A DNA stretch of 64,000 nucleotides from Streptomyces sp. P9-A4. GTDB taxonomy: Bacteria > Actinomycetota > Actinomycetes > Streptomycetales > Streptomycetaceae. A model generated the notes under the pieces. That model was not told where the DNA came from, did not search any database, and saw only the letters and a program-made list of their open reading frames with translations. The translations under genes were made by a program, and so were the position numbers. Shown in pieces: positions 11,204 to 19,617 of the stretch (within the stretch, counting starts at the first letter, position 1; each line of letters opens with the position of its first letter). Location of the stretch: assembly GCF_036634195.1 (NCBI RefSeq), contig NZ_JAZIFY010000001.1:5404501-5468500 (forward strand), written 5' to 3'.

Positions 11204-11243
11204 ACCGCCCCCCTTCTCGGCCCCCACCGAGGACGGGGGCGGT
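11204..11243. terminator. Shared terminator between pruA and the convergent hydrolase gene
   Basis: ACCGCCCCC (11204-11212) pairs with GGGGGCGGT (11235-11243), and an inner CTCGG/CCGAG helix extends it. It lies between two convergent genes and can serve both directions. Confidence 0.6.
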
Positions 11244-11257
11244 TCTCATGTCCCGGC

Positions 11258-12139
11258 TCATGCGGGCACCCGGCGCTTCAGGAAGTCGCCGATCAGCTCC
11301 GCGACCGCCGGCGCGTGGGTCTCCAGGGCGAAGTGGCCCGTGGGGAGCAGATGGATCTCGGCGTCCGGGAGGTCGCGGCGGAAGGCCTCGGCGCCCGCCG
11401 GGACGAAGACCTGGTCGCCCTCGCCCCAGACGGCGAGGAGGGGGACCCGGGAGGTGCGGAAGTACTCCTGGAAGGCCGGGTAGAGGGCGAGGTTGGAGCC
11501 GTAGTCGGCGATCAGGTCCAACTGGATGTCGTCCTGGCCCTCACGGGCCATCAGGGCGGCGTCGTGGTGCCAGGCGTCGGGGCTGAGCAGGTCCCGGTAC
11601 TCGGCGGGGACGCCCGTCTCGTACTGCCACCTGATGCCGTCCGGGGAGCGGATGCCGCGCACCGGTTCCTCGGTCTCCGGTGTGCGGTCGGCGATCATCG
11701 CGAGGACCGGGGCCCAGGCCTCGGCGCCGAGGCCCTCCTCGTAGGCGTTGCCGTTCTGGCTGATGATCGCGGTGATCCGCTCGGGGTGGGCGAGGGCGAG
11801 GCGCAGGCCGATGGGGGCGCCGTAGTCCTGGATGTAGAGCGCGAACCGGTCCAGGCCCAGGGCCTCGGTGAACTCGGCGGTGAGCGCGGCCAGTCCGGCG
11901 AAGGTGTAGTCGAAGTCGGCGGCGGAGGGGGCGGCGCTGTGTCCGAAGCCGAGGTGGTCGGGGGCGATCAGCCGGTACGCGTGCGCGAGCGGGGGGATCA
12001 GGTCGCGGAACATGTGCGAGCTGGTGGGGAAGCCGTGCAGCAGGAGCAGCACGGGGGCGTCGGCCGGACCGGCCTCGCGGTAGGCGATCTCGTGGCCCCG
12101 GACGGTGACGGTGCGGTGGCGGGTCGGCAGCACGGACAT
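11258..12139 (-). CDS. Alpha/beta hydrolase, haloalkane dehalogenase/epoxide hydrolase-like
   Basis: 293 residues. Fold markers: LLLLHGFPTSSHMF with the oxyanion HGFP near residue 34, the nucleophile elbow IQDYGAPIG (Asp, not Ser, near residue 105), the acid in WGEGDQVF (near 240) and the base His in LLPTGHFALETH (near 271). An Asp nucleophile places it with haloalkane dehalogenases and epoxide hydrolases rather than esterases; the substrate is unknown. The gene is alone on the minus strand between pruA and leuB. Its upstream region holds a long-range inverted repeat that might bind a regulator. Confidence 0.85.
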   Translation of the reverse strand: MSVLPTRHRTVTVRGHEIAYREAGPADAPVLLLLHGFPTSSHMFRDLIPPLAHAYRLIAPDHLGFGHSAAPSAADFDYTFAGLAALTAEFTEALGLDRFALYIQDYGAPIGLRLALAHPERITAIISQNGNAYEEGLGAEAWAPVLAMIADRTPETEEPVRGIRSPDGIRWQYETGVPAEYRDLLSPDAWHHDAALMAREGQDDIQLDLIADYGSNLALYPAFQEYFRTSRVPLLAVWGEGDQVFVPAGAEAFRRDLPDAEIHLLPTGHFALETHAPAVAELIGDFLKRRVPA

Positions 12140-12142
12140 CGG

Positions 12143-12228
12143 TCTAACCCCTTATGTATTGCTCACTGGTTATGAAGTGATTCAACCGAGGGTCTGTATA
12201 ACCTGTCAAGGTTGCTTTAAGGGTTAGA
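12143..12228. repeat. Long-range inverted repeat upstream of the hydrolase
   Basis: TCTAACCCCTTA (12143-12154) recurs inverted as TAAGGGTTAGA (12218-12228), one base shorter. The 63 bp between are unusually AT-rich for this genome and include smaller repeats (GGTT..AACC). Position just upstream of the hydrolase start suggests a regulator-binding loop or promoter region; nothing proves it. Confidence 0.4.
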
Positions 12229-12327
12229 ATTTCGGGATGGCCGTGGGCTGCGGGCCGCCGGGCGGTGGCCCCGGGTGGTTCGCCGTCTCAGATAGTAGGA
12301 AGTCCGAGTAATTGTGGAGACAGATGA

Positions 12328-12403
12328 AGGGGCGTGTCCTAGCTTTGTAGGAGCCGAACGTCTCGCTTCATCAGCGAATGGCGGCCGAGAGCGCGACGCC
12401 CCT
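12328..12403 (+). ncRNA. Candidate structured RNA or leader element upstream of leuB
   Basis: A closing helix AGGGGCGT (12328-12335) with ACGCCCCT (12396-12403) encloses a hairpin TCCTA-gctttg-TAGGA (12337-12352) and two mutually exclusive helices in 12361-12390 (TCTCG/CGAGA versus TCGCT/AGCGA). No ORF covers it. The alternative pairing is what a regulatory RNA could show, but I match it to no known family. It may equally be a mobile-element relic, though no transposase is present. Confidence 0.3.
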
Positions 12404-12451
12404 GTGCAGGCAACCCCTGCGGCGGCGCTCCCCGCCCCTTCCGGCGCCTTC

Positions 12452-12493
12452 GATCATCACTGATCTCCGCACATCCGGATCACCACTGATCTC
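12452..12493 (+). repeat. Pair of 16-bp direct repeats upstream of the 43-aa ORF
   Basis: GATCATCACTGATCTC (12452-12467) and GATCACCACTGATCTC (12478-12493) differ at one base and are 26 bp apart. The second runs into the AAGGAG ribosome binding site of the small ORF. Possible regulator site or duplication scar. Confidence 0.55.
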
Positions 12494-12509
12494 AAGGAGT
12501 CGATCCCTC

Positions 12510-12641
12510 ATGGCCACTCAGACCGCCCGCCGCGTCCGCCACTCCGCCAACCGTCCCAGCGACGAGGCCCGCCAGAACGCCGCCGCCGCCCTCCAGCGCG
12601 CCCTCGACCGCCGTGACAACGGCGGCTCCACCGGGCACTGA
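12510..12641 (+). CDS. Small basic protein of unknown function (43 aa)
   Basis: 43 residues: MATQTARRVRHSANRPSDEA at the start, then an alanine-rich helix and a polar tail. It is strongly basic and probably cytoplasmic or nucleic-acid associated. CAAGGAG at 12493-12499 is 10 nt upstream of ATG 12510. It lies 82 nt before leuB in the same direction, but leuB seems to have its own promoter. No family recognised. Confidence 0.55.
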   Translation: MATQTARRVRHSANRPSDEARQNAAAALQRALDRRDNGGSTGH

Positions 12642-12667
12642 GGCACACCCGTCCCGACTCGGCTGTT

Positions 12668-12684
12668 CGTCCACATGATGGACG
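12668..12684. promoter_or_regulatory. Palindrome in the leuB promoter region
   Basis: CGTCCA (12668-12673), CATGA, TGGACG (12679-12684) is a perfect 6-bp dyad just upstream of the likely leuB promoter (GTGTCA at 12689-12694, 17 bp, TAGGGT at 12712-12717). It could be an operator for a leucine-pathway regulator; that role is inferred. Confidence 0.4.
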
Positions 12685-12723
12685 TTACGTGTCAGTCGAT
12701 GGGACGAAGAGTAGGGTGCCGAC

Positions 12724-13764
12724 ATGTCTCACAGCATCAATCTCGCAGTCATTCCCGGCGACGGCATCGGCCAGGAGGTCGTGGCCGAGGGCCTCAAGGT
12801 CCTCGCGGCCGCCCTTCCCCAGGACGTGAAGCTGGAGACCGAGGAGTACGACTTCGGCGCCAAGCGCTACCACGCCACCGGTGAGACCCTCACCGACGCC
12901 GACCTCGCATCCCTCAAGAAGCACGACGCCATCCTGCTGGGCGCCATCGGCGACCCCTCGGTGCCCTCCGGCGTCCTGGAGCGCGGCTTCCTGCTGAAGC
13001 TCCGCTTCGCCTTCGACCACCATGTGAACCTCCGTCCCTCGAAGCTGCTCCCCGGCGTCGCGACCCCGCTCGCCGGGCAGCCCGAGATCGACTTCGTCGT
13101 GGTCCGCGAGGGCACCGAGGGCCCGTACACCGGGAACGGCGGCACCATCCGCAAGGGCACCCCGCACGAGGTCGCCACCGAGGTCTCGGTCAACACCGCC
13201 TTCGGTGTCGAGCGCGTCGTCCGGGACGCCTTCGCCCGCGCCCAGGCCCGCCCGCGCAAGAAGCTCACGCTGGTCCACAAGAACAACGTGCTGACCTTCG
13301 CCGGCCACCTGTGGACGGACATCTTCCACAAGGTCGCGGCCGAGTTCCCCGAGGTCACCACCGACTACCTGCACGTCGACGCCGCGACGATCTTCCTCGT
13401 CACCGACCCGGCCCGCTTCGACGTGATCGTCACCGACAACCTCTTCGGCGACATCATCACCGACCTCGCCGCGGCCGTCTCCGGCGGCATCGGCGTCGCC
13501 GCCTCGGGCAACATCAACCCGAGCGGCGAGTTCCCGTCCATGTTCGAGCCGGTCCACGGCTCCGCGCCGGACATCGCGGGCCAGGGCAAGGCCGACCCCA
13601 CGGCCACCGTCCTCTCCGTCGCCCTCCTGCTGCGCCACCTCGGCCACGAGGCCGAGGCCGCCCGCGTCGAGGAGGCGGTCGCCGCCGACCTCACCGAGCG
13701 CGGCACCGCCGTCCGTACGACGGCCGAGATCGGCGACGCGCTCGCCGCGCGAGTAGCGAGCTGA
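12724..13764 (+). CDS. leuB: 3-Isopropylmalate dehydrogenase
   Basis: 346 residues, Mg/NAD-dependent oxidative decarboxylase of leucine synthesis. Motifs: [11 protein letters not shown] at the N-terminus, [13 protein letters not shown], substrate-binding Arg in [23 protein letters not shown], the [31 protein letters not shown] metal/substrate segment, and [15 protein letters not shown]. This is the short actinobacterial form. TAGGGT lies exactly six bases before ATG 12724, so the mRNA may be leaderless. A large hairpin follows. Confidence 0.96.
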   Translation: MSHSINLAVIPGDGIGQEVVAEGLKVLAAALPQDVKLETEEYDFGAKRYHATGETLTDADLASLKKHDAILLGAIGDPSVPSGVLERGFLLKLRFAFDHHVNLRPSKLLPGVATPLAGQPEIDFVVVREGTEGPYTGNGGTIRKGTPHEVATEVSVNTAFGVERVVRDAFARAQARPRKKLTLVHKNNVLTFAGHLWTDIFHKVAAEFPEVTTDYLHVDAATIFLVTDPARFDVIVTDNLFGDIITDLAAAVSGGIGVAASGNINPSGEFPSMFEPVHGSAPDIAGQGKADPTATVLSVALLLRHLGHEAEAARVEEAVAADLTERGTAVRTTAEIGDALAARVAS

Positions 13765-13784
13765 CCCGCGTCAGCTGACATTCC

Positions 13785-13829
13785 ACAGCAGCCGCCGGGT
13801 CGCACCTGCGCCCGGCGGCTGTACCTGTG
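13785..13829 (+). terminator. leuB terminator
   Basis: CAGCCGCCGGG (13789-13799) pairs with CCCGGCGGCTG (13811-13821), with CACAG/CTGTG flanks extending the helix. It lies 20 nt after leuB and before ilvE. Confidence 0.7.
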
Positions 13830-14020
13830 CGGCCGGGGGGTGCCACCATCGAACCCTGGACCGCGTTCACCCGTTTCGTGCACCGGCCCCCGCGAGCGAT
13901 AATCGGACGTGGGGCCGCGGCATACGGGCATGCTCGGACGTCCACGCAGCCATCGGCAGGGGCCGGTGAGCCACCCGTGAGCGCGGTCCTACACACACAA
14001 CCGGTGAAGGACACGCACTC

Positions 14021-15112
14021 ATGACGACGCCCACGATCGAGCTCAAGCCCTCCTCCAGCCCGCTGTCCGACGCGGAGCGCGAGGCGATCCTGGCCAACCC
14101 CGGATTCGGCCGCCACTTCACCGACCACATGGTCACCATCCGGTGGACCGAGGGCCGCGGCTGGCACGACGGCCAGCTGGTGCCGTACGGCCCGCTGCAC
14201 CTGGACCCGGCGACGAACGTCCTGCACTACGCGCAGGAGATCTTCGAGGGCCTCAAGGCCTACCGCCGCCCCGACGGCTCGGTCGCCAGCTTCCGCCCCG
14301 ACGCCAACGCGCGCCGCTTCCAGGCCTCCGCCCACCGGCTGGCCATGCCGGAGCTGCCCGTCGAGACCTTCGTCGAGGCCTGTGACCGGCTCGTCCAGCA
14401 GGACAAGGCATGGGTTCCGGCGCACGGCGGCGAGGCCTCGCTCTACCTGCGTCCGTTCATGATCGCGACCGAGGTCGGTCTTGGCGTCCGCCCGGCCAAC
14501 GAGTACCTCTTCGTCGTCATCGCCTCCCCGGCCGGCCCGTACTTCGCCGGCGGCGTGAAGCCCGTCTCCATCTGGCTCTCGGAGAACCGCGTCCGCGCCG
14601 TCCCCGGCGGCATGGGCGACGCCAAGACCGGCGGCAACTACGCGGCCTCCCTGCTCGCACAGGCCGAGGCGACCGCGCAGGGCTGCGACCAGGTCGCCTA
14701 CCTCGACGCCGTGGAGCACAAGTGGGTCGAGGAACTCGGCGGCATGAACCTGTACTTCGTGTACGGGAACAAGCTGGTCACCCCCACCCTCACCGGTTCG
14801 CTGCTCGCCGGCATCACCCGTGACTCGCTGCTCAAGCTGGCGGCGGACCTCGGCCTGGAGCCGGAGGAGGGCCGCGTCTCCATCGACCAGTGGCAGGCCG
14901 ACTCCGCGAACGGCACCCTGACCGAGGTCTTCGCCTGCGGCACCGCCGCCGTGATCACCCCGGTCGGCACGGTCAAGTCCGAGCGGGGCGAGTGGCAGCA
15001 GTCGGGCGGCGAGCCCGGCCCGGTCACGATGAAGCTGCGCGAGGCGCTGCTCGCCGTCCAGACCGGCAAGGCCGAGGACGTCCACGGCTGGATGCACGAG
15101 CTGGGCAAGTAG
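14021..15112 (+). CDS. ilvE: Branched-chain amino acid aminotransferase
   Basis: 363 residues, fold-type IV PLP enzyme performing the last step of Val, Leu and Ile synthesis. Recognisable segments: [34 protein letters not shown], the PLP-lysine region [20 protein letters not shown] (Lys near residue 204) and [13 protein letters not shown]. An AAGGA lies upstream of ATG 14021. About 260 nt separate it from leuB including a terminator, so it has its own promoter. The gene ends 5 nt before an antisense permease remnant. Confidence 0.96.
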   Translation: MTTPTIELKPSSSPLSDAEREAILANPGFGRHFTDHMVTIRWTEGRGWHDGQLVPYGPLHLDPATNVLHYAQEIFEGLKAYRRPDGSVASFRPDANARRFQASAHRLAMPELPVETFVEACDRLVQQDKAWVPAHGGEASLYLRPFMIATEVGLGVRPANEYLFVVIASPAGPYFAGGVKPVSIWLSENRVRAVPGGMGDAKTGGNYAASLLAQAEATAQGCDQVAYLDAVEHKWVEELGGMNLYFVYGNKLVTPTLTGSLLAGITRDSLLKLAADLGLEPEEGRVSIDQWQADSANGTLTEVFACGTAAVITPVGTVKSERGEWQQSGGEPGPVTMKLREALLAVQTGKAEDVHGWMHELGK

Positions 15113-15277
15113 TCACTCGGTAGTCGCCAGGGCTTCCGGGGCCGTCACGGTCCCGGGAGCCCTGTTCGGCGTCAGGACGGCGTACAGCGCGCCGCCCACG
15201 ATCCCGGAGAACACGAAGCCGCAGTCGATCCCGCCCGTGAGGGCGAGCAGCGGCCCCTCGTAGAGCGGCGTCGACAC
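15113..15277 (-). pseudogene. Remnant of an NCS1-type (cytosine/purine) permease C-terminus
   Basis: Reading the minus strand gives STPLYEGPLLAL followed by TGGIDCGFVFSGIVGGALYAV, which resembles the final membrane helix and tail of NCS1 permeases (the usual GGADxSW...LYY pattern). Only about 55 residues remain; the preceding eleven helices are gone and upstream sequence in the frame does not look like protein. An apparently intact divergent promoter (TTGACG, 18 bp, CACATT on the minus strand at 15358-15329) and an operator still face it. I infer an ancestral permease that was divergently co-regulated with the urease-like operon and was deleted. Confidence 0.5.
15129..15163. terminator. ilvE terminator
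   Basis: AGGGCTTCCGGG (15129-15140) pairs with CCCGGGAGCCCT (15152-15163) with one G-U pair, and the helix continues inward to a TCA loop. It overlaps the coding remnant of the permease and probably ends ilvE transcription. Confidence 0.65.
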
Positions 15278-15313
15278 CCGATGAGGACTCCCCGCAGGGG
15301 CGGACGGGGCAGT

Positions 15314-15330
15314 TTTAGAGCGGCGCTCAA
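15314..15330. promoter_or_regulatory. Operator 1 of the urease-like operon
   Basis: TTTAGAGCGGCGCTCAA, an imperfect palindrome around GAGCG-g-CGCTC. A second copy lies 69 bp downstream. It sits next to the -10 of the divergent promoter toward the permease remnant. The TetR protein encoded in the operon is the likely ligand (inference). Confidence 0.6.
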
Positions 15331-15361
15331 TGTGACCTATGTCTGTCAGTGACGTCAATGC

Positions 15362-15399
15362 TTGGAAGCTGACCTCTCAAGATTTAGAGTGTCGCTCAA
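15362..15399 (+). promoter_or_regulatory. Promoter with operator 2 of the urease-like operon
   Basis: TTGGAA (15362-15367), 17-bp spacer, TAGAGT (15385-15390). The -10 is embedded in TTTAGAGTGTCGCTCAA (15383-15399), which matches operator 1 at 15 of 17 positions. Binding here would block polymerase, so repression is expected. Confidence 0.6.
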
Positions 15400-15430
15400 A
15401 CATGTCGTCCTTGCAGGAGGTGTTCGGGGC

Positions 15431-16159
15431 GTGCGACTGACCCCCACGGAACGCGACCGGCTGCTGCTCTTCGGCGCCGCCGAGCTCGCCCGTGCCCGCC
15501 GGGCCCGGGGCCTGCGGCTCAACGTCCCCGAGGCGACCGCGCTCATCGCGGACACCGTCTGCGAGGCGGCCCGCGACGGGAGGCGACTCGCCGAGGCGAT
15601 CGACGCCGCCCGCTCCGTCCTCGGCCCCGACGACGTCCTCCCCGGCGTCGCCGACGTGGTCACCGAGGTCCATGTCGAGGCCGTCTTCGACGACGGCTCC
15701 CGGCTCGCGGTCGTCTCCGACCCCATCGGCGGGGGCGGTCTGGGCGCCGGGGCGCCCGGCGCGCTGCTGCCCGGCCCCGGACACCCCGAGGCCGAGCCGA
15801 CGCTCACCCTCCCGGTACGGAACACGGCGAGCGTCCCCGTGAGCGTGACCTCGCACTTCCACTTCTTCGAGGCCAACCCCCGCCTCGACTTCGACCGCGC
15901 CGCCGCCTACGGCATGCGCCTGGCCATCCCGGCCGGCGCCTCCTTCCGCTTCGACCCGGGCGGCGCCGCCGAGGTCGGACTCGTGCCGATCGGCGGCGCC
16001 CGCGTCGCCATCGGCTTCGCGGGCCTGGTCGACGGGCCGCTCGACGCGCCCGGCGCGCGGGAGGAGGCCCTGCGGCGCGCGGCGGCCTGCGGCTATCTGG
16101 GCGTCACGGGCGGAGACAACCGGTCCGACGGCCTCCCGTCCGACGAGGAAGGCACGTGA
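15431..16159 (+). CDS. Urease gamma/beta fusion subunit (UreAB-type)
   Basis: 242 residues. The first ~100 match urease gamma (MRLTPTERDRLLLFGAAELA at the start, NVPEATALIADTVCEAARDG, then DVLPGV), the rest match urease beta (NTASVPVSVTSHFHFFEANP, LDFDRAAAYGMRLAIPAGAS). Such fusions are known in urease loci. Start GTG 15431 is chosen because it gives the canonical gamma N-terminus; AGGAGG at 15415-15420 is 10 nt upstream. The stop overlaps the next ATG by one base, implying translational coupling. No ureD, ureE, ureF or ureG follows, so nickel insertion would need genes elsewhere or another metal. Confidence 0.88.
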   Translation: MRLTPTERDRLLLFGAAELARARRARGLRLNVPEATALIADTVCEAARDGRRLAEAIDAARSVLGPDDVLPGVADVVTEVHVEAVFDDGSRLAVVSDPIGGGGLGAGAPGALLPGPGHPEAEPTLTLPVRNTASVPVSVTSHFHFFEANPRLDFDRAAAYGMRLAIPAGASFRFDPGGAAEVGLVPIGGARVAIGFAGLVDGPLDAPGAREEALRRAAACGYLGVTGGDNRSDGLPSDEEGT

Positions 16160-17841
16160 TGGACCCGTACGAGTACGCATCCGTGCACGGCCCCCGGGCC
16201 GGCGACCGTGTCGTCCTGGGCGACTCCGGGCTCGTCGTCCGGGTCGAGTCGGACTCCCAGAAGCCGGGCGACGAGTTCCTGGCCGGATTCGGCAAGACCG
16301 CACGCGACGGACTGCATCTGAAGGCCGCCGCCGTCCGGGAGACCTGCGACGTCGTCATCAGCAACGTCCTGGTCATCGACGCGGTCCTCGGCATCCGGAA
16401 GGTGTCCGTCGGCATCCGCGAGGGCCGGATCCACGCGATCGGCCGGGCCGGGAACCCCGACACCCTCGACGGTGTCGACGTCGTCGTCGGCACCGGCACC
16501 ACGATCGTCTCCGGCGAGGGCCTCATCGCCACCGCCGGCGCCGTCGACACCCATGTCCATCTGCTCTCGCCCCGGATCATGGAGGCCTCGCTCGCCAGCG
16601 GTGTCACCACGGTCATCGGCCAGGAGTTCGGCCCCGTCTGGGGCGTCGGCGTCAACTCGCCCTGGGCGCTGCGGCACGCCTTCAACGCCTTCGACGCCTG
16701 GCCGGTCAACATCGGCTTCCTGGCCCGGGGTTCGTCCTCGGACCCGGCGCCGCTGGTGGAGGCCCTCGCCGAGGGCGGTGCCTCCGGCTTCAAGGTGCAC
16801 GAGGACATGGGCGCCCACACCCGCGCCCTGGACACGGCGCTCAGGGTCGCCGAGGAGCACGACGTGCAGGTCGCCCTGCACAGCGACGGTCTCAACGAGT
16901 GCCTGTCGGTCGAGGACACCCTCGGAGTCCTGGACGGCCGTACGATCCACGCCTTCCACATCGAGGGCTGCGGCGGCGGGCACGTACCCAACGTCCTCAA
17001 GATGGCGGGCGTGCCGAACGTCATCGGCTCCTCCACCAACCCCACCCTGCCCTTCGGCCGCGACGCGGTCGCCGAGCACTACGGGATGATCGTCTCCGTC
17101 CACGACCTCAAGACCGACCTCCCGGGCGACGCCGCCATGGCGCGCGACCGGATCCGGGCCGGGACCATGGGCGCGGAGGACGTCCTGCACGACCTCGGCG
17201 CGATCGGGATCACCTCCTCCGACGCGCAGGGGATGGGAAGGGCCGGCGAGACCGTGCGCCGGACCTTCGCCATGGCCGGGAAGATGAAGGCCGAGCTGGG
17301 CCCCATGGAGGGCGACGGACCGCACGACGACAACGCGCGCGTGCTCCGCTATCTGGCCAAGCTCACCGTCAACCCGGCGATCGCCCACGGCCTCGCCCAC
17401 GAGATCGGCTCCATCGAGGTCGGCAAGCTGGCCGACATCGTGCTGTGGAAGCCGCAGTTCTTCGGCGCCAAGCCGCAGCTGGTGCTCAAGTCCGGCTTCC
17501 CCGCCTGGGGGGTCACGGGCGATCCCAACGCCGCCACCGACACCTGCGAACCCCTCGTCCTCGGCCCGCTGTTCGGCGCGCACGGCGCCACGGCCGCCGA
17601 CCTCTCGGTCGCGTTCGTCGCCCGGGCCGCCGTCGACCTCGGCTCCGACGCGATGCCGACCCGCCGCCGCCGGGTCGCCGTGCGCGGCACGCGCGGCATC
17701 GGCCCCGCCGACCTGCGGCTCAACTCCCGTGTCGGTGACGTCCAGGTCGACGGCCACAGCGGTCTGGTCTCCCTCGACGGCGCCCCGATCCGCTCCGAGG
17801 CGGCCGAGTCCGTCTCCCTCAACCGCCTCTACTTCCTCTGA
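16159..17841 (+). CDS. Urease alpha-subunit paralogue (divergent amidohydrolase)
   Basis: 560 residues, full-length UreC fold. All metal ligands of urease are present: H132 and H134 (DTHVH), carbamylatable K212 (GFKVHED), H214, H241 (ALHSD), H267 (HAFHIEG), D355 (SSDAQGMGR). The mobile flap differs: the usual MVCHH motif is MIVSVH (residues 310-315), so the Cys319-His320 pair of Klebsiella urease becomes Ser-Val and is followed by KTDLPGD. Urea hydrolysis is therefore doubtful. It is embedded with agmatine deiminase, whose product N-carbamoylputrescine is a substituted urea; acting on it is my hypothesis. ATG 16159 preferred; GTG 16156 is possible. Confidence 0.85.
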   Translation: MDPYEYASVHGPRAGDRVVLGDSGLVVRVESDSQKPGDEFLAGFGKTARDGLHLKAAAVRETCDVVISNVLVIDAVLGIRKVSVGIREGRIHAIGRAGNPDTLDGVDVVVGTGTTIVSGEGLIATAGAVDTHVHLLSPRIMEASLASGVTTVIGQEFGPVWGVGVNSPWALRHAFNAFDAWPVNIGFLARGSSSDPAPLVEALAEGGASGFKVHEDMGAHTRALDTALRVAEEHDVQVALHSDGLNECLSVEDTLGVLDGRTIHAFHIEGCGGGHVPNVLKMAGVPNVIGSSTNPTLPFGRDAVAEHYGMIVSVHDLKTDLPGDAAMARDRIRAGTMGAEDVLHDLGAIGITSSDAQGMGRAGETVRRTFAMAGKMKAELGPMEGDGPHDDNARVLRYLAKLTVNPAIAHGLAHEIGSIEVGKLADIVLWKPQFFGAKPQLVLKSGFPAWGVTGDPNAATDTCEPLVLGPLFGAHGATAADLSVAFVARAAVDLGSDAMPTRRRRVAVRGTRGIGPADLRLNSRVGDVQVDGHSGLVSLDGAPIRSEAAESVSLNRLYFL

Positions 17842-17860
17842 ACCCTCCTAGGACTCCCCG

Positions 17861-18892
17861 ATGACCTACCGCATGCCCGCCGAGTGGATGCCGCACGAGC
17901 GCACCTGGATGGCCTGGCCGAGCCCCAACCCCACCTTCACCGACGCGGAAGAACTCGCCGAGGCCCGCGCGGCCTGGGCGTCGGTGGCCCGCGCCGTGCG
18001 CCGCTTCGAGCCGGTGACCCTGGTCGTCGGCCCCGGCGACGCCGAGTCCGCGCGCGCCCTCGTCGGCGAGGACGTCGAGCTGGCCGAGCGGGACCTCGAC
18101 GACGCCTGGATGCGGGACATCGGCCCGACCTTCGTCACCGATGGCACCGAACTGGCCGCCGTGGAGTGGGTGTTCAACGGCTGGGGCGGCCAGGACTGGG
18201 CCCGCTGGGAGCACGACTCCAAGATCGCCCGCCATGTCGCGGACCTCGCCGGCGTCCCCACGCACTCCTCCCCGCTCGTCAACGAGGGCGGCGCGATCCA
18301 CGTCGACGGCGAGGGCACGGTCCTGCTGACCGACACCGTCCAGCTCGGCTCCGGCCGCAACCCCGGGTGGACCCGCGAGCAGGTCGAGGCCGAGATCCAC
18401 GCGAAGCTCGGCACGACGAAGGCGATCTGGCTGCCGAACGGCCTCGCCGGCGACTACGGCCTCTACGGCACCCAGGGCCATGTCGACATCGTCGCCGCCT
18501 TCGCCCGCCCCGGCACCGTCCTCGTCCACAGCCAGCAGGACCCGGCCCACCCGGACTACGAGCGCTCCCGGACGTACGTGGACATCCTGCGCGGCGAGAC
18601 CGACGCCCAGGGCCGCCCCCTGGAGGTCATCGAGGTCCCGGCCCCCACCGTCCTCAAGGACGAGGAGGGCGACTGGGTCGACTACTCGTACATCAACCAC
18701 TACCTGTGCAACGGCGGCGTGGTCCTCTGCGCCTTCGACGACCCCCACGACGAGCTCGCCGCCGAGATCTTCCGCCGCCTCTTCCCGGAGCGCGAGGTCG
18801 TCCTCGTCGACGCGCGGACGATCTTCGCGAGCGGGGGCGGGATCCACTGCGTCACCCAGCAGCAGCCGAAGGTCCGAGGCGGCGGGGCATGA
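17861..18892 (+). CDS. Agmatine deiminase
   Basis: 343 residues of the PPAD/agmatine deiminase family, converting agmatine to N-carbamoylputrescine and ammonia. Diagnostic motifs: PAEWMPHERTWMAWP at the N-terminus, DDAWMRDIGPTFV, NGWGGQ, NEGGAIHVDG, GTQGHVDIVAAF and the catalytic cysteine C330 in GGGIHCVTQQQP. It starts 19 nt after the urease-like alpha gene and is followed 23 nt later by tetR, so the five genes look like one transcript. No separate N-carbamoylputrescine amidase gene (nitrilase fold) is visible in the window. Confidence 0.93.
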   Translation: MTYRMPAEWMPHERTWMAWPSPNPTFTDAEELAEARAAWASVARAVRRFEPVTLVVGPGDAESARALVGEDVELAERDLDDAWMRDIGPTFVTDGTELAAVEWVFNGWGGQDWARWEHDSKIARHVADLAGVPTHSSPLVNEGGAIHVDGEGTVLLTDTVQLGSGRNPGWTREQVEAEIHAKLGTTKAIWLPNGLAGDYGLYGTQGHVDIVAAFARPGTVLVHSQQDPAHPDYERSRTYVDILRGETDAQGRPLEVIEVPAPTVLKDEEGDWVDYSYINHYLCNGGVVLCAFDDPHDELAAEIFRRLFPEREVVLVDARTIFASGGGIHCVTQQQPKVRGGGA

Positions 18893-18915
18893 GGTAGAAC
18901 GGAGGAGTGACCCGT

Positions 18916-19542
18916 ATGGACCCCTCCCACCCCGCTCCGGCGCACCGCCGGCGCAACCAGGCCGCCCCGCCCCGCGAGGACGTGCTGGCGGCCGCGATGG
19001 ACACCATCGCGGAGCGCGGGCTCGACGGGCTCACCATGGCCGGGCTCGGGCGGCAGGTCGGGATGAGCAGCGGGCATCTCCTCTACTACTTCCGCACCAA
19101 GGACGAACTGCTGCTGCAGACCCTGGAGTGGAGCGAGGGGCGGCTCGGGGCCCGGCGGAGCGCGCTGCTGTCCCGGCCCGGGACGGCGCGCGACCGGCTC
19201 GACGGGTACGTCGACGTGTACGTGCCCGACGGGCCGCGCGACCCGCACTGGACCCTCTGGCTGGAGGTCTGGAACCGGTCGCAGAACGCCGACGACGACG
19301 CCCGCGCCCGGCAGGCCGCCATCGAGGGGGCCTGGCACCGGGACCTGGTCGCGATCCTGGCCGAGGGCGTCTCGCGCGGCGAGTTCCGGGCGGTCGACCC
19401 GGACCGCTTCGCCACCCGCACGCGTGCCCTGCTCGACGGGTTCAGCGTGCACGTCGCCGTCGGCATCCCGGGCACCGGACGGGAACAAGTCCTCGCCCAC
19501 GTACGGGAGTTCCTCGCCGAAACGCTGATCTCGCGACCGTAA
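18916..19542 (+). CDS. TetR/AcrR family regulator (BetI-like) of the urease-like operon
   Basis: 208 residues. HTH at residues ~35-65: GLDGLTMAGLGRQVGMSSGHLLYYFRTKDELL. The C-terminal domain (LWLEVWNRSQNADDDARARQ...) resembles BetI-type ligand domains. ATG 18916 is chosen since GGAGGAG at 18901-18907 is correctly spaced; GTG 18907 overlaps it. Located inside the operon, it is the best candidate for binding the two TTTAGAGCGxCGCTCAA sites at 15314 and 15383. The inducer may be a polyamine or ureido compound (inference). Confidence 0.88.
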   Translation: MDPSHPAPAHRRRNQAAPPREDVLAAAMDTIAERGLDGLTMAGLGRQVGMSSGHLLYYFRTKDELLLQTLEWSEGRLGARRSALLSRPGTARDRLDGYVDVYVPDGPRDPHWTLWLEVWNRSQNADDDARARQAAIEGAWHRDLVAILAEGVSRGEFRAVDPDRFATRTRALLDGFSVHVAVGIPGTGREQVLAHVREFLAETLISRP

Positions 19543-19617
19543 CGCACGTAAGTACTCCCGATCGTTGCGCGTTGCACCCTTGTTGGGCCCGCGCTCCCTC
19601 CGGCACGGTTCCTGCCC

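Noticed and set aside
12328..12403. Inverted repeat as insertion-sequence end
   Set aside because: No transposase, no target-site duplication and no second matching end were found; a structured leader is at least as likely.
16159..17841. Treating the alpha subunit as an ordinary urease ureC
   Set aside because: The flap Cys-His pair is missing, accessory genes are absent and the context is agmatine catabolism, so a plain urease label would overstate what the sequence shows.
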